Shown: one piece after another, positions 45,863-54,764 of the stretch
Numbering within the stretch: the first letter of the stretch is position 1
How the letters are laid out: each line of letters begins with the position of its first letter
Assembly: GCF_003015185.1 (NCBI RefSeq)
Contig: NZ_CP027860.1
Coordinates: forward strand, 5,859,001-5,923,000
Direction: 5' to 3'
DNA length: 64,000 nucleotides
Source of the DNA: Ahniella affigens
Lineage (GTDB): Bacteria > Pseudomonadota > Gammaproteobacteria > Xanthomonadales > Ahniellaceae
Translations under genes and position numbers: made by a program
Notes under the pieces: generated by a model
The model's database searches: none
What the model was told of the DNA's origin: nothing
What the model saw: only the letters and a program-made list of their open reading frames with translations

Positions 45863-46842
45863 GAGTGCCGCCGCCGCATGGCGCGCCACTGCGCCAGTAG
45901 ATGTTCGACCCGGCGCGCGCGCTGCCAGCCGAGCCAAGGCTTCAGCCAGCGATAACTGCGACCGCCTTCATCCCAATGGGCCTTGGGATCGAGTGCCCGC
46001 GCTTCGTGCCAGGCCCGTTCGGCCAGCGTCGCATCATGTGGTGCCAGGTAGGCCGCGACGCGCGCCATGGCTTTGGCGCGTGCCTCGCGCATCAGCGCTG
46101 AACCATCCAGCGCGGCTGCTGTGGCCTGAGTCAGTTGCATGGCCAGCAAGGCCGAGGCCAAGGCCTGTGCGCTGCGCTGGCCCGCGAGTGTGCCTGGATC
46201 CCCCGAGCGATAGCGACAGCGCGCCTCCGAAACGAAGCGGATGCCGCCTGCACGGGCAATGACACGCGCGAAGAACTCACCATCATCATTGAGACTGAGC
46301 CTTGGATCAAAGCCGCCACTGGCGGCAATCAACTCGCGGCGGGCCAGAAACACCGACGGCTGCAGCATCAGTGCCTCCGCTAAATGTCGACGCAAATATT
46401 CGGCCGCAGGTAAGGGGCTGGGCTCGGGGCTTTGCACAAAGCGCGTTGCGTCGGGATCGTCCACAAAACGGCCCCAGCAGCCCGCATTCAGAGCCGCGCC
46501 GGAGTCCAGCAGGTCTTCGGCCTGCAAATCGATTTTGTCCGCATCGAGCAGATCATCCGCATCCAAATATTGAATGAACGCGCCGTGGCTCGCCGCGAAG
46601 GCTTGGTTGCGTGCCACCGCCGCGCCTTGGTTTGCTTGCGTCAGTACTTGGACGCGGTGTCGGCTTTGCGTCTGATAGGCGCGCAACAGGTTCAGACTGT
46701 TGTCGGTCGAGCCATCGTCGACGAGCACGATCTCAAGTTCGGGCCAGCGTAATGACTCCACCGAGTCGAGCGTTGCTGGTAAATGCCGGGCAGCGTTGAA
46801 GCAGGGCACCAAAACCGATACGAGCTTCGATGTGGCGTCCAT
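45859..46842 (-). CDS. glycosyltransferase family 2
   Basis: The start MDATSKLVSVLVPCFNAARHLPATLDSV at 46842 shares one base with the upstream fucosyltransferase stop (TGATG). The 327-residue GT-A protein has LEIVLVDDGSTDNSL, then QYLDADDLL (DXD) and FLARRELIAASGGFDPRLSLNDDGEFFARV, the hallmarks of family 2. The C-terminal ~90 residues are a helical extension without membrane segments. It transfers a sugar from a nucleotide donor. Confidence 0.88.
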   Translation of the reverse strand: MDATSKLVSVLVPCFNAARHLPATLDSVESLRWPELEIVLVDDGSTDNSLNLLRAYQTQSRHRVQVLTQANQGAAVARNQAFAASHGAFIQYLDADDLLDADKIDLQAEDLLDSGAALNAGCWGRFVDDPDATRFVQSPEPSPLPAAEYLRRHLAEALMLQPSVFLARRELIAASGGFDPRLSLNDDGEFFARVIARAGGIRFVSEARCRYRSGDPGTLAGQRSAQALASALLAMQLTQATAAALDGSALMREARAKAMARVAAYLAPHDATLAERAWHEARALDPKAHWDEGGRSYRWLKPWLGWQRARRVEHLLAQWRAMRRRHS

Positions 46843-47690
46843 CACAAACGCTGCCAACTTGGTTGCATCAACGCGGCTTCTGGATCGGCGCACCACTGTG
46901 CCCAGCGGGAAGGCGCGATGATCTGTGCCCCCCGCTCAGTGGCCACCCGTGCAGCCCACCATGAAAACGTACTATTGCAGAGCGCGATACGTGCATGCTG
47001 ACTCAGCCGCCACAGATCGAGCAGACCACCATGGCGCGGATCGACCGGCATGACTTCGATCGCTTCGTATCCTGTGAAGGCTTGTTGACACCAATTGGGA
47101 TCGTCGCTGTAAATGGCGATGCGCTTCGCGCCTGCGTCGCGCAAAGTCTTGAGTGCGCGCTCGTAGTAGTGTTCGAACCAGCCTGTATCGGTGCCGGCAT
47201 GATGCAGATAGTCACTGCGGCGCACGTGCAAGGCGGCATCGGCATCCGAAGCCTGACTGTGTGTTTGTGTGGCCAGCGTGCTCAAGGCCTGATCCACTTC
47301 GCGCAGCACGGTATTGGCGTGTGCGGCGAAGTAGCGCTGATCCTGAAAGTAGCCTTGCAATAGACTGCGGCCGAGGCGGTCGAAGTTTGGCTGCCAAAGA
47401 CTTTCACAGCGATAGACCTGCAGCCCCAGCCCGAGCCAGGCATTGCGTAGCCGCATGGCGCCACGCCATCCATGCCAGAACGCCGCCTCGCGACCGATCA
47501 CGCGGATCGGCAGATTCAGATCACCCAGAATGAAGTCGCGAGCCTCGACGTTCACGTTCGCGTGCGGTCTCGCCAGAAACGCCAGGGCGTCGACACACAG
47601 CGTTTCGCCGTTAGTCAGACTCAATGCTCGGGCGGCGGCGTATTGGAAGAGCTGATTGCCGGTGCCGCTGGTAGCCTGCACGATGATCAC
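46842..47690 (-). CDS. alpha-1,2-fucosyltransferase (GT11)
   Basis: GT11 enzymes transfer L-fucose from GDP-fucose to a galactose 2-hydroxyl. The 282-residue protein, read from the GTG at 47690 (GTGA overlap), opens VIIVQATSGTGNQLFQYAAARAL. It has the GDP-fucose-binding motif HVRRSDY and the C-terminal motif CNSTFSWWAARVA, both diagnostic. The conserved QLFQYA motif also fits. No GDP-fucose synthesis genes are visible in this window. It suggests a fucosylated surface glycan, possibly mimicking a host-type epitope. Confidence 0.92.
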   Translation of the reverse strand: MIIVQATSGTGNQLFQYAAARALSLTNGETLCVDALAFLARPHANVNVEARDFILGDLNLPIRVIGREAAFWHGWRGAMRLRNAWLGLGLQVYRCESLWQPNFDRLGRSLLQGYFQDQRYFAAHANTVLREVDQALSTLATQTHSQASDADAALHVRRSDYLHHAGTDTGWFEHYYERALKTLRDAGAKRIAIYSDDPNWCQQAFTGYEAIEVMPVDPRHGGLLDLWRLSQHARIALCNSTFSWWAARVATERGAQIIAPSRWAQWCADPEAALMQPSWQRL

Positions 47691-48640
47691 GGGCGAAACA
47701 CTTGCTGCCAATTGCGATCGTAGTACTGGCGCTTGCTGGCATCGACGTAGTGCACCAGACAGGCGGTGTGTTCGGCCTGGGCATTTGCCCCGGCAATGAC
47801 CAGGTAGTCATCGCGCGGCAAAAAACGGTGTGGCATGCCCGCAAGCAACATGGCCGACAGGGTTTGCTCCAGAAAGTAATGGGGACCAAAACCCGCGATC
47901 AGCGCTTTTGCCCAGTATTCAATATGATCCCAATCGAGCTCACCACTGGGCATGCCGAGCACGCCAACATTGACGGGCGTCGGCACGCTTCCGCCACAGA
48001 GGCGATCAAGTTCAGCACGCGGATAGCCATACGACTCGGCGCAATCGATCATCGCGATGCCGCCGTGCGGTGTTTCGAGATAGTCGAGCAAGGCCTTCGG
48101 CCGGGCGAAGAACAGCATGTCGGAATCGAGCACCAGATTGAAATCGTTGCGACCCAGATGCGCATCGATAATTTTGCGGATGTGCTTGTAGCGAAACCAC
48201 AGCCCGCTCAGAGTCGGGTATCTCTGCGCGGGCAAGAACTCGGCCACACGTGCCCGTGCCTGGGCCTCGGACTGGATGCTCAGTTCGGGTGACAAACGCT
48301 GCAGAACGGCGCAATGCGCCGCACTCAAGCTGCCATCATCGAGAATGCGGATGCGGAAGTGTTGTTGGCTGTGCTGCGCGAGCGTCCACAGACAGGCGCT
48401 GGTTTGATCCCAGTAGCGCGCGCCGGTCATCACATTGAGCGTCACGGATTGCTTGCCAAGAGAAAGATCCTGGCGCGCGGGTAATCCAGCTGCGGCCTCC
48501 GCCAGATGCCGTTGTCCCGCCTGCAGCGCGCGATAACCAGACCAGCCGCCATGTTTTTTCAGTTCGGCATAACGCGCCTTGGGTCGATGCCAAAGCTGGT
48601 ACCAGAGTCGACCGAGGCCCATTTGTCGCCAACGACTCAC
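47687..48640 (-). CDS. putative GT-A glycosyltransferase
   Basis: The 317-residue protein starts with a GTG at 48640 (GTGA overlap with the upstream stop). It has TLNVMTGARYWDQTSACLWTLAQH, IRILDDGS, a metal-binding motif FNLVLDSDMLFFARPKALLDY (DSD) and VPTPVNVGVLGM. This is a GT-A-type fold of an O-antigen-associated family, not a standard family 2 or 8 member. A histidine-rich end (VHYVDASKRQYY) may bind the metal. Its sugar is unknown. Confidence 0.75.
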   Translation of the reverse strand: MSRWRQMGLGRLWYQLWHRPKARYAELKKHGGWSGYRALQAGQRHLAEAAAGLPARQDLSLGKQSVTLNVMTGARYWDQTSACLWTLAQHSQQHFRIRILDDGSLSAAHCAVLQRLSPELSIQSEAQARARVAEFLPAQRYPTLSGLWFRYKHIRKIIDAHLGRNDFNLVLDSDMLFFARPKALLDYLETPHGGIAMIDCAESYGYPRAELDRLCGGSVPTPVNVGVLGMPSGELDWDHIEYWAKALIAGFGPHYFLEQTLSAMLLAGMPHRFLPRDDYLVIAGANAQAEHTACLVHYVDASKRQYYDRNWQQVFRP

Positions 48641-49581
48641 GGCACGCGCCCAAGGAAATGGCCCTTGGCTCCGGCAAAGCGAATGCGCTGCACCGGGCCC
48701 CGCCACGCCTGATACCGAACATAAGCGCGCGCAATTCGAAGCCACGCGCCGAGTCGACTAATTGGCGGCCAAGGCGACACGCCATTGAAGCGCAGCACCT
48801 GCATCCAACTCTGCTGAATGCCAAGGTTGAGACGCCTCAGATAGTCCACCTCCAAACGCGCGATCGACAGGATGTGGGTGACGCGCAAGGCCGGCAGATA
48901 GGCCACGCCCTGGCCTTTGGCTAACAAATGCAGAACGATGTCGTTATCGCCCGCCGAACTCAAACTCTTGCCGCGCCGATCCATCAATTTTCGCTCGCCG
49001 CGTCGGAACGCCGCCGCCCAATCTACCGCTAAGGTCGTGCGCAGGACCATGCCCGCACCCATCGGCGCGAACAGCGGATAGTCGAGCCGCTGACCCGGTT
49101 GTCCAGGCACGGACTGAATCTCCGGGCCCAGATCGCGCAAGGCAAGCAAGGGCAGAAACTCGTTTGCAAACGGCGGAATCGGGCCATCGAACTCCGGTAG
49201 GCAGGGCCCACCGAGCGCGCCGATGTCGGCATGGGCATCAAGATAAGCGCAAGCATCGGCGAGGTAGTTGGGACTCAATCCATTGTCATCATCGACCAGC
49301 ACCAGAATTGGTGCCTTGGCCTCAAGAAACCCCGTGGCCCGGGCCTCGCTCAAACCAAGTCTCGGTTCCGGGACAATGCGCAAGTGCAGTGTTGGAGGCG
49401 CGTGAATGGTGTCCCGCTGCAGCGCCGGCGTCGAGCCATTGTCGATGATCAAGACTTCGAACGCAGGCATCGGCAGCGTTTGCGCTGCGAGTGCTGCGAG
49501 CACGCGTGCCAGCCTTGGCAAATCCGGATTGTGCGCGCAAATCAGCACCGAGATTGCGGGACTTGTGAGCACGCTATCCAT
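48637..49581 (-). CDS. glycosyltransferase family 2
   Basis: I use the start MDSVLTSPAISVLICAHNPDLPRL at 49581; an ATG at 49617 is possible and neither has a strong ribosome-binding site. The 314-residue enzyme has FEVLIIDNGSTPAL, then APILVLVDDDNGLSPNYL (DDD), and a loop with GAGMVLRTTLAV, all GT2 features. The C-terminal helices are basic. It lies about 100 bases downstream of the carbamoyltransferase, one of only two wide gaps in the chain. Confidence 0.85.
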   Translation of the reverse strand: MDSVLTSPAISVLICAHNPDLPRLARVLAALAAQTLPMPAFEVLIIDNGSTPALQRDTIHAPPTLHLRIVPEPRLGLSEARATGFLEAKAPILVLVDDDNGLSPNYLADACAYLDAHADIGALGGPCLPEFDGPIPPFANEFLPLLALRDLGPEIQSVPGQPGQRLDYPLFAPMGAGMVLRTTLAVDWAAAFRRGERKLMDRRGKSLSSAGDNDIVLHLLAKGQGVAYLPALRVTHILSIARLEVDYLRRLNLGIQQSWMQVLRFNGVSPWPPISRLGAWLRIARAYVRYQAWRGPVQRIRFAGAKGHFLGRVP

Positions 49582-49680
49582 GACGCTGTCAGCTCGCTCA
49601 GGGCCGATCAAGGGCATCGGTCTTGCCGCTCTGACGCCAGCGCACGTCGCCACGGATCCGGAACAGCCAGGCGTAGAGCC

Positions 49681-51486
49681 TCAGGCCAAAGACTTGAAGC
49701 GATCGACCCATGCGATCTTCTCCTCGCGGCTCAATTGCATTGGATTGCGGAATAGTTGGTCATCGATGACCAAGAAGTCGATATCGGTATGCAGAAAGCA
49801 ATCCCAGGCCTCGCTGGCAGTACGCACGATCGGCTCGCCCGCAACATTGAAGCTGGTATTGATCAACATCGGCACGCCGGTGCACCGTTCGAAGGCGCTG
49901 AGCAGGCGATGCATATCGGCATGCGTGCCAGCATGCACCGTTTGCAGGCGGGCGGTGTAGTCGACATGCACCACGCTGTCGACCTCGCAGCGGCGCGCAT
50001 CCAATCGCGCGCGCATGTCGGTTTGGTCACTGTTGCTGGCGATGCGTCGATCAGCGCGCAAGGGCTCGACGAATTGCATATAGCGCGACGGGCCGCTGTG
50101 ATCGAACCATTCGCCGCTGCGCTCTTCGAGGATGATCGGTGCAAAAGGTCGAAACCCTTCGCGAAACTTCACCGCGAGATTCAGCCGCGATTGCATGCCA
50201 GGCACGCGTGCATCTGCCAGGATGGAACGCGCACCCAAGGCTCTGGCCCCGAGTTCCATGCGATCGCGACACCAGGCAACGATGCTGCCGTTGGCAAGCA
50301 GGCCGGCGACCGTTTCGAATAGGTCGTCACCCACTTCGACGCGATAGGGTTCAGCCGCCGCCGGCGCCTGACCCGGCAACGAGCCGAGATAGTAACCGCG
50401 GTCCTCAACCCGTAAGCCGGGCAGCAGACCTTGTTGCCATTGATCCATCAGTGCCGCGCCGAGGCCCGTTGCCATGTCGCCACCCACGGGTGAGTTGATC
50501 ACCTGCGCGAACAGGCCGCTACGCCGGACAATGCCCGCGGCAACACAGTTCTGTGCGCAGCCGCCAGCGAACAGCAAGGTGCTTTCGCCCGTCAGTGCCT
50601 TGGCCTGCGCGGCCATGGCCATCACCGATTCTTCGAACACGAGTTGCAGCGAGGCTGCCAAATCAGCGTGCTCGGACCGCAATGGATCGCTCTTCTGGCG
50701 TGCCGGCATGCCGATCGTCGCTGCGACCCAAGGCAGCAAGGTATCGAGTTGATGCGGATGGAATTGCGCGTCGCGCGCCAGCCGTATCGCTCCGCCTTCG
50801 CCTTGCTGCAGCAACTGCCGCAAGGCCATCGCAAAACGCGGTTGACCATAGGGCGCGAGACCCATGACTTTGTATTCGGAGCCGAAGCTCGGGAAGCCCA
50901 GAAAGCGCGTGGTCAGGGTATAGAACAGGCCCAGGCCATTTTCACCCGGAAGTTCGGCCAGCATCTCGATGCCTTGTGCACTGATGCGGCCAATCGAGGC
51001 ATTGCTGTCCTCGCCCTTGCCATCCACGCACAAGAACGCCGCGCGCTCGCAATCCGTCGTGAAAAAGGCGCCAACCACATGGGTCAGGTGATGCCAGGCG
51101 AAACGCTGTGTGGCCTGCGGCATCAATGCGGCCGCTTGGGTCGCGAACGGATGGCCGAAGCCTGGTCGGCGATCGAACTTAGACCGCAGCGAGGACCAGC
51201 CGCGACTCAGCCAGGATGAGGGCGCGCGTGTTCGATCGAACACCGTAGTCTGAAACAACTTTTCGGAGAACACGACGGTTTGTACTTGAGCCGGCGTCAG
51301 GCCGGCATCCGCGAGCAAGTCAGCGATGGCCGCTGCCGGAAAGCCGCCATCATGTTTGATGCGGCTGTAGCGCTCCTGCTGGCTGGCGCCCAGCAGGCGT
51401 CCATCAACCATCAGCGCGGCATTGGCATCGTGACCCAGCGAGCCGCCAATGCCAAGGGTGATTCGGGGTAGATTCCTGAGCGTCAT
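49681..51486 (-). CDS. carbamoyltransferase (NodU/CmcH family)
   Basis: Family members transfer a carbamoyl group from carbamoyl phosphate to a hydroxyl of a sugar or antibiotic. The 601-residue protein starts MTLRNLPRITLGIGGSLGHDANAAL (start at 51486). It has AWHHLTHVVGAFF, the metal-binding HxxxH of the Kae1/TobZ-like domain, then LFAGGCAQN, ARALGARSILADAR and FREGFRPFAPIILEER, all NodU signatures. The C-terminal part has INTSFNVAGEPIV. It likely carbamoylates a repeat sugar, which would change antigenicity. Confidence 0.92.
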   Translation of the reverse strand: MTLRNLPRITLGIGGSLGHDANAALMVDGRLLGASQQERYSRIKHDGGFPAAAIADLLADAGLTPAQVQTVVFSEKLFQTTVFDRTRAPSSWLSRGWSSLRSKFDRRPGFGHPFATQAAALMPQATQRFAWHHLTHVVGAFFTTDCERAAFLCVDGKGEDSNASIGRISAQGIEMLAELPGENGLGLFYTLTTRFLGFPSFGSEYKVMGLAPYGQPRFAMALRQLLQQGEGGAIRLARDAQFHPHQLDTLLPWVAATIGMPARQKSDPLRSEHADLAASLQLVFEESVMAMAAQAKALTGESTLLFAGGCAQNCVAAGIVRRSGLFAQVINSPVGGDMATGLGAALMDQWQQGLLPGLRVEDRGYYLGSLPGQAPAAAEPYRVEVGDDLFETVAGLLANGSIVAWCRDRMELGARALGARSILADARVPGMQSRLNLAVKFREGFRPFAPIILEERSGEWFDHSGPSRYMQFVEPLRADRRIASNSDQTDMRARLDARRCEVDSVVHVDYTARLQTVHAGTHADMHRLLSAFERCTGVPMLINTSFNVAGEPIVRTASEAWDCFLHTDIDFLVIDDQLFRNPMQLSREEKIAWVDRFKSLA

Positions 51487-51589
51487 GGCTGGCGGTACAT
51501 CCAAAATGCGGTGGCTCGGTCGGCGGGCACTGCGCTGGCCGGCATGCCTTCGTGTTGATGAAGCAATTGGGGGAACGGCCGAACCGGGT

Positions 51590-52840
51590 TCATAGCGCTG
51601 GCGCGTCCGCAAGTAAGGACCAATGGCCGCCAATGGCCAGCGCGCCAATCGCATCGATGCTGACCCCGGGTGGACTCGGTCGCGGGCTGACCCAGTCGAA
51701 GCTCAGCACATCATGTTGCACGTCGAAGTTCTCGTTCTTCTCGCCGAACCAGATCGATAGCTTGTACAGCCCGGTCAATAGCGGCAGCTCGCCTGCGTCA
51801 AGTAAAGCCCAGCCGGCCCGAAGCGGTCGGGCTTCGAAATCCGGGTCCTGCTGGGTGTTGAAGCCGAACACGGGGGCGCCGGCCGCCGTGTGGACGACGG
51901 CACCTATCAGAATGGGATGCAACTCGCGTGGCGAATTGAATTGCACGAGCACCCGCAATTGGCCACGGCTCATCAACGCCTCATCGATTCGTACATCGAC
52001 GATCTGCGGTCGGCTCGCATCTACTTGGCGTCTGAAGCCCGCGCGCGGCAGACTCTGTGTGTAGAAATTCAGCGCTTCGCGGATCGGTCCATCGAAAACT
52101 TTGTTGCCCTGAGCCAAGACCAGCCCGCGCCGAGTCAGACTGGCCACAGCCGCGTTGTTGTGACTGACGAACAACACCGTGCGCCCTTCGTTTTTGGCCA
52201 CCGCTTCCATCTTGCCCAGGCACTTGGCTTGAAAGGCCAGATCCCCAACGGCAAGCACTTCGTCGACAATCAGAATGTCGGGTTCCAGATGCGCCGCCAC
52301 CGAGAACGCGAGGCGCATATGCATGCCGCTGCTGTAACGCTTGATGGGCGTATCGAGAAAGCGCTCGACTTCGGCGAAGGCGACGATCTCATCGAACTTG
52401 CGCGCAATCTCGGCGCGGCGCATGCCCAGAATGGCGCCATTCAAGAAGATGTTCTCGCGGCCCGTAAGCTCGGGATGAAAACCGGTGCCAACCTCGAGCA
52501 GACTGGCGACCCGACCGCATATGCGCGCCTGGCCTTCGCTGGGCTCGGTGATCCGCGACAGGAGTTTCAGCAAGGTTGATTTGCCCGCACCGTTGCGGCC
52601 GATCACGCCGACCACTTCGCCGGCCTCAATGCGAAACGAGACCCCGCGCAGCGCCCAGAACTCCTCGCTGATCTGGCCTTCAAGCACCGGCCGACCGCGC
52701 AGGAAATCACCGAAGCGACGCGTACTGTCACGCACCGATCGGCTGATCCGATCACGGAAACTTGGCGACGTCTCGACCCTCTGATGACCGATCAGATAGG
52801 ACTTGCCCAGATTCTCGACGTCGATCGCAAAACCGCTCAT
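51590..52840 (-). CDS. wzt: ABC exporter ATPase Wzt with C-terminal carbohydrate-binding domain
   Basis: This is the ATPase of the two-component exporter that moves finished undecaprenyl-linked glycan across the inner membrane. The start MSGFAIDVENLGKSY at 52840 overlaps wzm by ATGA. Motifs are Walker A GRNGAGKST, signature YSSGMHMRLAFS, Walker B DILIVDEVLAVGD and switch FVSHNN. Residues about 265-416 form the Wzt_C domain (VDVRIDEALMSRGQLRVLVQFNS), which recognises the modified end of the glycan and couples chain length to export. The 416-residue length is typical for such Wzt. Confidence 0.93.
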   Translation of the reverse strand: MSGFAIDVENLGKSYLIGHQRVETSPSFRDRISRSVRDSTRRFGDFLRGRPVLEGQISEEFWALRGVSFRIEAGEVVGVIGRNGAGKSTLLKLLSRITEPSEGQARICGRVASLLEVGTGFHPELTGRENIFLNGAILGMRRAEIARKFDEIVAFAEVERFLDTPIKRYSSGMHMRLAFSVAAHLEPDILIVDEVLAVGDLAFQAKCLGKMEAVAKNEGRTVLFVSHNNAAVASLTRRGLVLAQGNKVFDGPIREALNFYTQSLPRAGFRRQVDASRPQIVDVRIDEALMSRGQLRVLVQFNSPRELHPILIGAVVHTAAGAPVFGFNTQQDPDFEARPLRAGWALLDAGELPLLTGLYKLSIWFGEKNENFDVQHDVLSFDWVSPRPSPPGVSIDAIGALAIGGHWSLLADAPAL

Positions 52841-53664
52841 GCGATGTCGGCGAAGAAGCGCTCGGTCCGTCGGAAGCGGCGCAAACCGAGCCAGAGCAGA
52901 ACCACAGTGACGGCCAGACTGCTGAGAAGCGCATTGGTGTTCAACGGCACAGCGCCGCCGAGCAGGCACCAGCGGAAGCCATCGATGACGCCGACCATGG
53001 GATTCAATTGATATAGCCAACGCCAGGCCTCAGGGACGATATTGCTAGAGAACCCGACCGGCGATACATAGAGCCCGAGTTGCACCAGGAACGGCACGAC
53101 GAAACGAAAATCGCGGTACTTCAAACTCAGCGAGGCAAACCAGATGCCGGGGCCGGCAGCCGTCAAGATCGCGAGCAGAATGAATGCCGGCAACATCAAT
53201 ATCCGCCAATCCGGCAACACCTGGTACCAGAGCATCAAGGCTGCCAGCAGCAACGCACTGATGGCGAAATCGACCAGGGCCACGACCATGCTGGCAATCG
53301 GGATGATCAAACGCGGAAAGTACACTTTGCCGATCAAGCTCGTCCCGGTGATCATGCTGTCGGCAGCGGCGGCGAGTGCGGTTGAACTCAAATACCAGGG
53401 CAGCATGCCGACGAAGACCAGAATCGCATACGGCACGTCGCCCGCGCTCGGCAGCTTGGCCAAGCGACCGAACACGACGGTGAACACCAACATGGTCAGC
53501 AAAGGCCGCACGATGGCCCACGCAGCGCCGATCACGGTCTGCTTGTAGCGCACCGAGATATCGCGCTTGGCGAGCTGCCAGAACAGTTCGCGATAGCGCC
53601 AGAGATCCTGCCAGTAATGGCTGTGCCGGGAATCAGGCGTGATCAGCAGGATGGTGTCAGTCAT
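52837..53664 (-). CDS. wzm: ABC exporter permease Wzm
   Basis: This 275-residue permease has about six transmembrane helices and the ABC-2 signature. The N-terminus has YRELFWQLAKRDISVRYKQTVIGAAWAIVRPLLTMLVFTVVFG, and the C-terminal part has YVSPVGFSSNIVPEAWRWLYQLNPMVGVIDGFR. Both match Wzm/KpsM/TagG polysaccharide exporters. It is coupled by ATGA to wzt downstream and by ATGA to the glycosyltransferase at 53661. It forms the transmembrane channel for the glycan. Confidence 0.94.
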   Translation of the reverse strand: MTDTILLITPDSRHSHYWQDLWRYRELFWQLAKRDISVRYKQTVIGAAWAIVRPLLTMLVFTVVFGRLAKLPSAGDVPYAILVFVGMLPWYLSSTALAAAADSMITGTSLIGKVYFPRLIIPIASMVVALVDFAISALLLAALMLWYQVLPDWRILMLPAFILLAILTAAGPGIWFASLSLKYRDFRFVVPFLVQLGLYVSPVGFSSNIVPEAWRWLYQLNPMVGVIDGFRWCLLGGAVPLNTNALLSSLAVTVVLLWLGLRRFRRTERFFADIA

Positions 53665-54764
53665 GACGGCGTGGGTTCGGCAAAGCGCTGTTCGATCTGC
53701 TTGAGCAAACGCGCGATATTGGCAGCAAAGGCGGGTTTACCAAAGCACTTCAAGGTCTTCTGCGACAATGATTCGCGGTCTCGGGTATCGCTCACTGCGG
53801 CAGCGATCGATGCCGGGAGCTGATTCATATCGGCCAGATGCCCCAGTTGGCCTTCAAGCAAGGCGTCGACACTGCCATCGACATCCAGACCCAATGCTGG
53901 CGTGCCACAGGCCATGGCCTCGATGAAGACAATGCCGAAGCCTTCCTTGGTACTTGGCATGACGAAGAGATCGGATTCGCGATACAGCTGAGGCAGTACC
54001 TCGGGCTCGACCCGGCCAAGGAATCGCACACGCTCGGAAACCCCCAGTCGTTCGGCGTTAAAGGCCAGCCGCGCCTGATCATCGCCACCGCCTGCGATCA
54101 GATAGATCAGATCCGGATACTGGCAAATCAGATCCGGCAGGGCCGCGATGACGCGGTCGATGCCCTTGTAGCGATCATGGCTGCTCAGACGCGCGACCGT
54201 ACAAAGCACCGGCCAGGCCGCTGTGGGCACAAGCTGAGCCTGCCTGAACGCGGATCGGCGCGGGCCAGGATGAAACATGGCCTGCACCGTATTCGGCAAC
54301 ACATGCACGTGCTCGGGCGCCAGCGCTGCCCAACTCAGAAAGCGGGCGCGCGTAAAGCGACTGACAGCGGTGACCAGATCGGCTCGGAGCGTTGCCCTCG
54401 TATCGGCAGGTCGCGGTCGTTCCCAGGCGTCGATCCCGTGAATCTGCAGCCAGATGGGCCGGCCGCTGATTCGCTTCATGATGGCTGCGACGCGCATGAA
54501 GTGGATGTGCGCACAGAAAATCACCGTCGGTCGCTGTCGGCGCACGGCGCGCAGCGCCATGGCGACAAAACGAAACCGGCTGCCACCCGCATCGCGGACG
54601 GCGATCTTCGCTCGTTGCGGCGATTCAACTCGGCCCAGACTCAGCACGTCGATGTGCGCCACAGCAGCACTGTCGCTCAGGGCCTCCAGTAGATCCCGGT
54701 TGTATTGCGCAATCCCGCCGTAGGCGCCCCAGGCATCGGTGACCAAGGCCAGAATGCGGATCAC
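53661..54764 (-). CDS. glycosyltransferase family 4
   Basis: The GTG start at 54764 makes a GTGA overlap with the upstream GT2 stop. The 367-residue enzyme begins VIRILALVTDAWGAYGGIAQYNRDLLEAL, typical of GT4 mannosyl/glucosyltransferases. The donor half has LCTVARLSSHDRYKGIDRVIAAL and MPSTKEGFGIVFIEAMACGTPALG, with the EX7E site. It overlaps wzm downstream. It acts on the cytoplasmic face. Confidence 0.9.
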   Translation of the reverse strand: MIRILALVTDAWGAYGGIAQYNRDLLEALSDSAAVAHIDVLSLGRVESPQRAKIAVRDAGGSRFRFVAMALRAVRRQRPTVIFCAHIHFMRVAAIMKRISGRPIWLQIHGIDAWERPRPADTRATLRADLVTAVSRFTRARFLSWAALAPEHVHVLPNTVQAMFHPGPRRSAFRQAQLVPTAAWPVLCTVARLSSHDRYKGIDRVIAALPDLICQYPDLIYLIAGGGDDQARLAFNAERLGVSERVRFLGRVEPEVLPQLYRESDLFVMPSTKEGFGIVFIEAMACGTPALGLDVDGSVDALLEGQLGHLADMNQLPASIAAAVSDTRDRESLSQKTLKCFGKPAFAANIARLLKQIEQRFAEPTPS

